Positions 8,145-12,707 of a stretch of DNA of 12,707 nt are shown piece by piece. Numbering within the stretch: the first letter of the stretch is position 1; each line of letters opens with the position of its first letter. A program made the position numbers and the translations under genes. Below the pieces are notes generated by a model. It made no database searches. It saw only the letters and a program-made list of their open reading frames with translations, and had not been told where the DNA came from. This DNA is from Saccoglossus kowalevskii (taxonomy: Eukaryota; Hemichordata; Enteropneusta; Harrimaniidae): contig NW_003138868.1 in the NCBI RefSeq assembly GCF_000003605.2, positions 7,062 to 19,768 on the forward strand. The letters are read 5' to 3'.

Positions 8145-9248
8145 AAATAATGAAAAGTACGGTAATGAAATGTATGTATTAATACAAGATTTAATGATAT
8201 TAGTACCAATGTTTCATCATCTGTCCATGCATGACCAAGATTTGGTTCTGCAATGACAGGTATGCTCAATTTTGATACACTTTTGATGCAAACAAATGCA
8301 TGTGCATGTGTACGATATGATGCATGTGTGTAGTTGCAACATAGTCCAGCAAGTCATATCTGAGATTGACGCACAGACAGTTTCACAGAACTAAAACCAC
8401 AATTTTATGTTTCTGATTATGTCTAAATAGGGAGCAATAATTTCATTTACCAAGCAAGTTCAACGTCATGCAATCTGACTTAAAAATTATTCATCAATAT
8501 CCTCCGCAAGTTTGAATGATTATACCAATTAATGAAAATCTAAATGTGAAACCAAGACAGTCTAGAAAATAAAATATACAAAATTAATTAAACTGCTTGA
8601 ACAATTAGAGATTGTTTTTTACCGGATAATAAAATACAACCTAAATAATGAAAATATTTATTATATTTTCAAAACCTTTTTCATAAATACCTTATTTAGA
8701 ATCACGAATTTAACAAAAATTGCATTTATTATAATAATAAACTTTATTAAATCATATTCCCATTTGGATCTTGATAAAGTTGTACAAAAAAAGGAAATAG
8801 AAAAAAGACAAAACACACACGCTAGAAAAATAAATGTAGACAGTAAAATATGACTAAAACAATACTTCAGGCTGTATCACAGTACATTTCTATCAATCAT
8901 TTGTTCGAGAATTAGTGACTGTTAATTATACAGCACCATAGCGCACAGACATCAAATCACATGATTTCAGCCAGTTAACGATTGCAAAAACCTTCAGACC
9001 AAGGAGGTGAAATAAAAGCAATTATTACAGGCATTAATTAACTTAATAGCATTAGGAAGCAAAATGGCATATCATAGTATGGGAAATGATAGTCGGGTAT
9101 TTATGCTAGGCCTAGCAAAAGTCCATCTATCACAGATAAACTGTGTTTAAGCACATAATGGAAATAATCACATTCAATAATCCAAACACAATAATCAGAT
9201 AGTGGTTTATGTACCTGGATTAATTACAATATGTAAATTAACCTAAAT
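8145..9248. other. No confident gene; possible 3' end of a minus-strand transcript
   Basis: On the minus strand there are AATAAA signals at 8743-8748 and 8725-8730, close to a TAT/TAA-rich stretch. Upstream of them a 22-codon open stretch ends in TAA at 8926-8928 and follows a possible but poor AAG acceptor (8993-8992). This could be a 3' UTR or the tail of a retroposon. A perfect 14-bp palindrome, TGCTAGGCCTAGCA, lies at 9104-9117. Nothing here is homologous to a protein I recognise. Confidence 0.3.
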
Positions 9249-9254
9249 ACTTAC

Positions 9255-9312
9255 CGCATCCAAACTGTCTATTGTCAGTGGATGCAAACGTTTTGGCAGC
9301 ATGTGATAATAA
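9255..9312 (-). CDS. Candidate internal exon of an unidentified minus-strand gene
   Basis: Read on the minus strand, a long T-rich tract followed by CATCAG precedes 58 bases, which end at a near-perfect donor GTAAGT (complement of 9249-9254). The exon is open in two frames, reading LLSHAAKTFASTDNRQFGC or YYHMLPKRLHPLTIDSLDA, and is closed in the third. I recognise neither peptide. One frame could continue into an open stretch at 8991-8926 ending in TAA. The splice signals are the only positive evidence, and well-formed decoy pairs do occur by chance. Confidence 0.25.
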
Positions 9313-11875
9313 CTGATGAAAACAAAATAAAAGTTGGTTATTTGGTTCATTGTCATAGACGTTTAAGATAATACAGATAACACATAAATAATCACCTCTT
9401 TTATGGTTAGTGGTGTACTTCCCTGTGTTTCTCTGATAAACTAGAAACACACAATTTATAGAATACGGGATACCTTTTACCACTAGTATCACCTCTGGTA
9501 CAGTAAATTAGACCGACAACTGAGTTTACGGGTATTATTTAAAAAACAACCTGTACATGTATTTGTTTACTTATACACCCTTGACCGAACTGCGAGCAGG
9601 AAAAAAATATTTCCGCACTTGCTTTAGCCCCGTATTTTATGTACACCCTGAGGCATGTATCAGCCGGACAACCGATAGTGAAATTAACATAAATACAACT
9701 ACAACAGAACGTTATCCTAAATACACGCGACTGCCCCCCATCTATGTTGACGTGTACCCTTCAAAACTAACGCAAACCCTCCAGAAATAAATATAACATA
9801 AATATTTTATAATAAAAAATGAACATCAGACGAAACACACCTCATTAGACTTTGATTCGCGTAAGATCTGACGGACAAGTGAACTAATCGTCCACATTTT
9901 CTTGGATTTTGGGAGGAATGCAATTGTATTTTGTAAATACTGAGACTTGAGTATGCTTTTACAGCGAGGGAATTTAAACAACCTTCAGCTATTTAACTGA
10001 AATATTTCGATGATATTTATGATAAATTTACACTACAGGTATTTTAAGTCAAACACTTTTTTACAATTGTGTGTACCGACCTACGCAGTTTTTGGTTACT
10101 GGTATGGTTTTGTGTGTGTCGAACCACACGCTTGCGACCATATCTACTGAATTTTGCAGACGGTACTTTCTGACTATGGCCTTTAGTACTTTCGGTGATT
10201 AGGGTATAGTAGGTTAATTAGTTTGATTCAACATAACAAAAAAACGAATGTGTGGTTATGGCATCTGTGATTGCTTCACATACCTCTGCTTATAAACTCA
10301 GTAAATGACATTGACTTTATATTATATTTCCTTCCACAAGACACTTTGCAATATGCGTCTTTTGCGGTCAGTAATAATTACGGAAATTGTTGTACACTAT
10401 CTTATAAACTGGCTTGGCAATTCCCATCACCAATTAGACAATGTCACAGAACTTTCTCAACAAATCCAAAATCACTATCAATATTTGTTTTACTTTACAT
10501 TTGTACTGTGAGTCATTTGAATCTTAATAATTAGCCAGGTAAAGATGAGCTTGTTCAATTTCCTAAATCATGTTTAAACTCTATGGGAATTTAGTACATT
10601 GCAACGCTATATTGTTTTAGATCATAACATTCTAATAAGTATTTAGCAAAACGATTTAAACTAAATCTTCTAAGCATTAGTAACGAGACCCATGTTTTAC
10701 AAAGGATTATATAAGTGCTATTGATTAGCTGACATTACTATTTAATTCCGGCACTACAATCACACAGTGGATTAAAACGTCATAAAATGTCTTAGCCAAC
10801 AAAGACACATAACTCAGAAAAATATATTAGGGACGATTATTATTATCAGGGGATCACAGATGGAAAAAGTAAAGATTAATTGGTTTGAGACACAATCAGG
10901 ATTTTCGCATGAAATTTATATAAGAATAATTCTCATCATGTTGAGATTAATCGTGGTACAGAGATAGTAAAAATAGAGGAGTTATTATAGATTATAGATG
11001 ACGCAGAATACACGCAAAAAAATGGGTAATGTTGCTAAGTCTCAATGAATATGTGATGCAGTCGATTACCCTTCTTGCAACCTTCGTGCTGGGTATTTTT
11101 GGAGATAAATATCTGTCAAAATGAGCGCCTTGTTTCAATGATTCTGTGCACAATGGTGAATTATCATCAAAATAATTAATAACAATTAAACAACGCCTAC
11201 TCCCCTGTGTGGGAAAAACGGTCGTTTAATTGGTGGACTTATTTGGTTCATGTGATTGAATTCATTATGGTAATCAGAAGGAGATGATCTAAAATATTAT
11301 ATGTCTCATTTTGAAAAAAAAATTCTTCTAATGTGGTTAGTGGAATACTTAATAATGGAAGGTTGAGCAAACCCATGATGATGATATGATTTTGTGCGCG
11401 TCGTACTTGTATTGTAAAGTTTTTTAAGAAACGCACATTTAAATCAAAATATTTACAGGACTAACCTCGTCACCGAAACAATCACTTTAATCATGTAAAC
11501 TTATTGCACGATAACATTGTAATATGAAATTTCATTCACTATTCACCAGTAATAGCGACAGTACTTTGATGATGTGCGTCACTGTTTTCGATCTAAATGT
11601 TTGTGTTGACTTTTTACACCAGTGATTAAATATAAAATGTTTACCAATACGACTGAAGCCGGGGATGTCCCTCGTGACTATGATAAACATATAGACATTA
11701 TACAAATGTACACCCCAACAGCGGTGGACATACAGTTTTAGCGAATCTGTCAACCGAGGCAAAACAAATATTAAATATATCGTGTCAAGGGTTTTTCATG
11801 TAGAAACAATTCTGAAATAAACATATGTATCATATAAACAAAATTAATAAAACTCACTCACCCACTCAAATAAAT
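9313..11875. other. About 2.5 kb without a supportable gene
   Basis: Several open frames of 60-87 codons occur (plus strand 9557-9790, 10271-10534 and 10305-10511; minus strand 11248-11436 and 11532-11762). None resembles a known family. The 10271 and 10305 frames overlap each other, which argues against either. The block 9560-9780 is less AT-rich than its surroundings. No tRNA, rRNA or inverted-repeat element was recognised. Confidence 0.45.
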
Positions 11876-12070
11876 GTTGTTACACTTTGATGGTTATTAC
11901 ATTTATAATTGATCACATTTATTACGTTTGTAGTCAGGGTATTACATTTATAATTGATCACATTTATTACGTTTGTAGTCAGGGTGTTACATTTTTGATT
12001 GATGTAATTTATTACATTTGTGGTTGGTATTATATTTATGATTAAGAAGTTACGACTCTATAGTTAGTAT
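11876..12070. repeat. 45-bp tandem array with ~22-bp internal subunits
   Basis: Units 11896-11940 and 11941-11985 are identical over 45 bp. They are followed by diverged units 11986-12028 and 12029-12068 and partial copies on both sides. Each unit is itself made of two related halves of about 20-24 bp of the form TTACATTTRTRRTTGRT. The identical pair implies recent duplication or conversion inside an older array. Confidence 0.9.
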
Positions 12071-12456
12071 TACAAACACTACGATTACAACTGTCCGACA
12101 TTCGTTTTCGACATTGTGAAATTCTTTCGTTTTTATTTAGAAAATACAGTTTTTTACTAAGAAAAATCATATTTACTTCAGTTATTGTTCATAAATGAGT
12201 TGTTGAACACACTACATAGCTTGTAATTTCATTCAGGTTCTTTCTGTCACAAATCAAGACATATAAAAGGCAAAAATATGGAGAATATAGCTTTATTTAA
12301 TATTGTTTGCGTGGATATTGTTATGATAGCGACTTTACGTTTGCACATTCGGTTAACATGCTGTTAGACTATTGTTTAGAATCAACGACTTGCATATTTA
12401 GGGTGAAGATTATAAACATATATTACAGGAATTTTATAAATAGATTGTTTACTTAT
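12071..12456. other. AT-rich stretch without a recognisable feature
   Basis: I see no coding, RNA or repeat structure here that can be supported. Confidence 0.5.
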
Positions 12457-12707
12457 TGTATCTAGTAGTGGTAGGCTTTAGCTGTGAGACACAACCCTGG
12501 TAATCACGTCGTGCCAACGACTGCAGCGATTGGCTGGTCGCATGGTTACTCTGCCACGCCTTAGAGATTTTACTTTTAATATAGAGTTTGTAAACTTTTG
12601 TAAGAGAAATAGAAAACGAGAGAACGGTACAGCGAGGAGTTACCTCGGCTGATTGAATGGGAGAATAAAGTTGGACTATCTGTAATGAACTTATGTGTAC
12701 CCTTTTT
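12457..12707 (+). mobile_element. Possible LTR or promoter fragment, cut by the window edge
   Basis: Composition rises to near-balanced GC at about 12480-12560. In order there are an ATTGG (inverted CCAAT box) at 12529-12533, a TATA-like AATATA at 12578-12583, a short hairpin CGAGG-N5-CCTCG at 12633-12647, and AATAAA at 12664-12669 about 80 bases after the TATA-like site. A promoter followed this closely by a polyadenylation signal is the arrangement of a retrotransposon LTR (U3-R). The left edge is uncertain, and the right edge and any internal coding region are outside the window. A host-gene promoter is the alternative. Confidence 0.3.

Noticed and set aside
9104-9117. Perfect 14-bp palindrome TGCTAGGCCTAGCA
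   Set aside because: Isolated, with no repeated copies or neighbouring sites in the window to suggest a function.
9557-9790. 77-codon plus-strand ORF in a less AT-rich block
   Set aside because: No recognisable domain, promoter or splice context. Threonine- and tyrosine-rich content is compatible with chance reading.
10341-10507. Plus-strand candidate exon between an AAG acceptor and GTGAGT, open in two frames
   Set aside because: Two overlapping open frames without homology to any known protein, plus a competing donor-like site on the opposite strand at about 10279-10284; there is nothing to choose between them.
11532-11762. 76-codon minus-strand ORF
   Set aside because: No homology recognised and no gene context; length is unremarkable for the window.

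Overview
The window looks like AT-rich (roughly two-thirds A+T), intron-rich nuclear DNA from an animal, most likely an invertebrate. The one gene recognised with confidence is split by a canonical GT-AG intron of about 2 kb and encodes the end of a Deltex-type E3 ubiquitin ligase. The rest is gene-poor, with long compound repeats, small inverted-repeat elements and a possible LTR fragment. Bacterial features (dense ORFs, Shine-Dalgarno sites, operons) are absent. I cannot name the species. The composition would fit many marine invertebrates.

Layout. 1-345 and 1825-3115 hold a degenerate minisatellite. Many of its monomers contain the 17-nt imperfect hairpin AGTATC-N5-GATACT. The two blocks are separated by about 1.5 kb without a recognisable gene. 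3120-4105 has no gene I can support. 4107-4366 contains three tandem copies of a ~100-bp unit made of an intron tail plus the start of a Deltex exon. Only the last copy leads into the full exon (4314-4501). The intron runs 4502-6534 and the terminal coding exon is 6535-6610. Together these give the last 87 residues of the protein. The RING and N-terminal exons are not recognisable here and probably lie further upstream.

6611-12430 has no confidently recognisable gene. It contains a ~78-bp degenerate tandem repeat (7511-7808), a 154-bp imperfect inverted repeat (7822-7975), a compact 96-bp MITE candidate with 12-bp perfect terminal inverted repeats and near-identical 9-bp flanking direct repeats (8031-8144), a lone candidate minus-strand exon (9255-9312), and a 45-bp tandem array (11876-12070). 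The last 250 bases (about 12457 to the edge) are richer in GC and carry CCAAT-, TATA- and polyadenylation-like signals in the order seen in an LTR.

The most interesting points are: (1) the DTC domain keeps the Deltex fold motifs but lacks the residues that build the ADP-ribose site in characterised Deltex proteins; (2) the tandemly repeated splice-acceptor/exon-start unit keeps an in-frame second acceptor that could insert 33 residues; (3) the hairpin minisatellite has a constant loop length; (4) the small MITE candidate has apparent target-site duplications.
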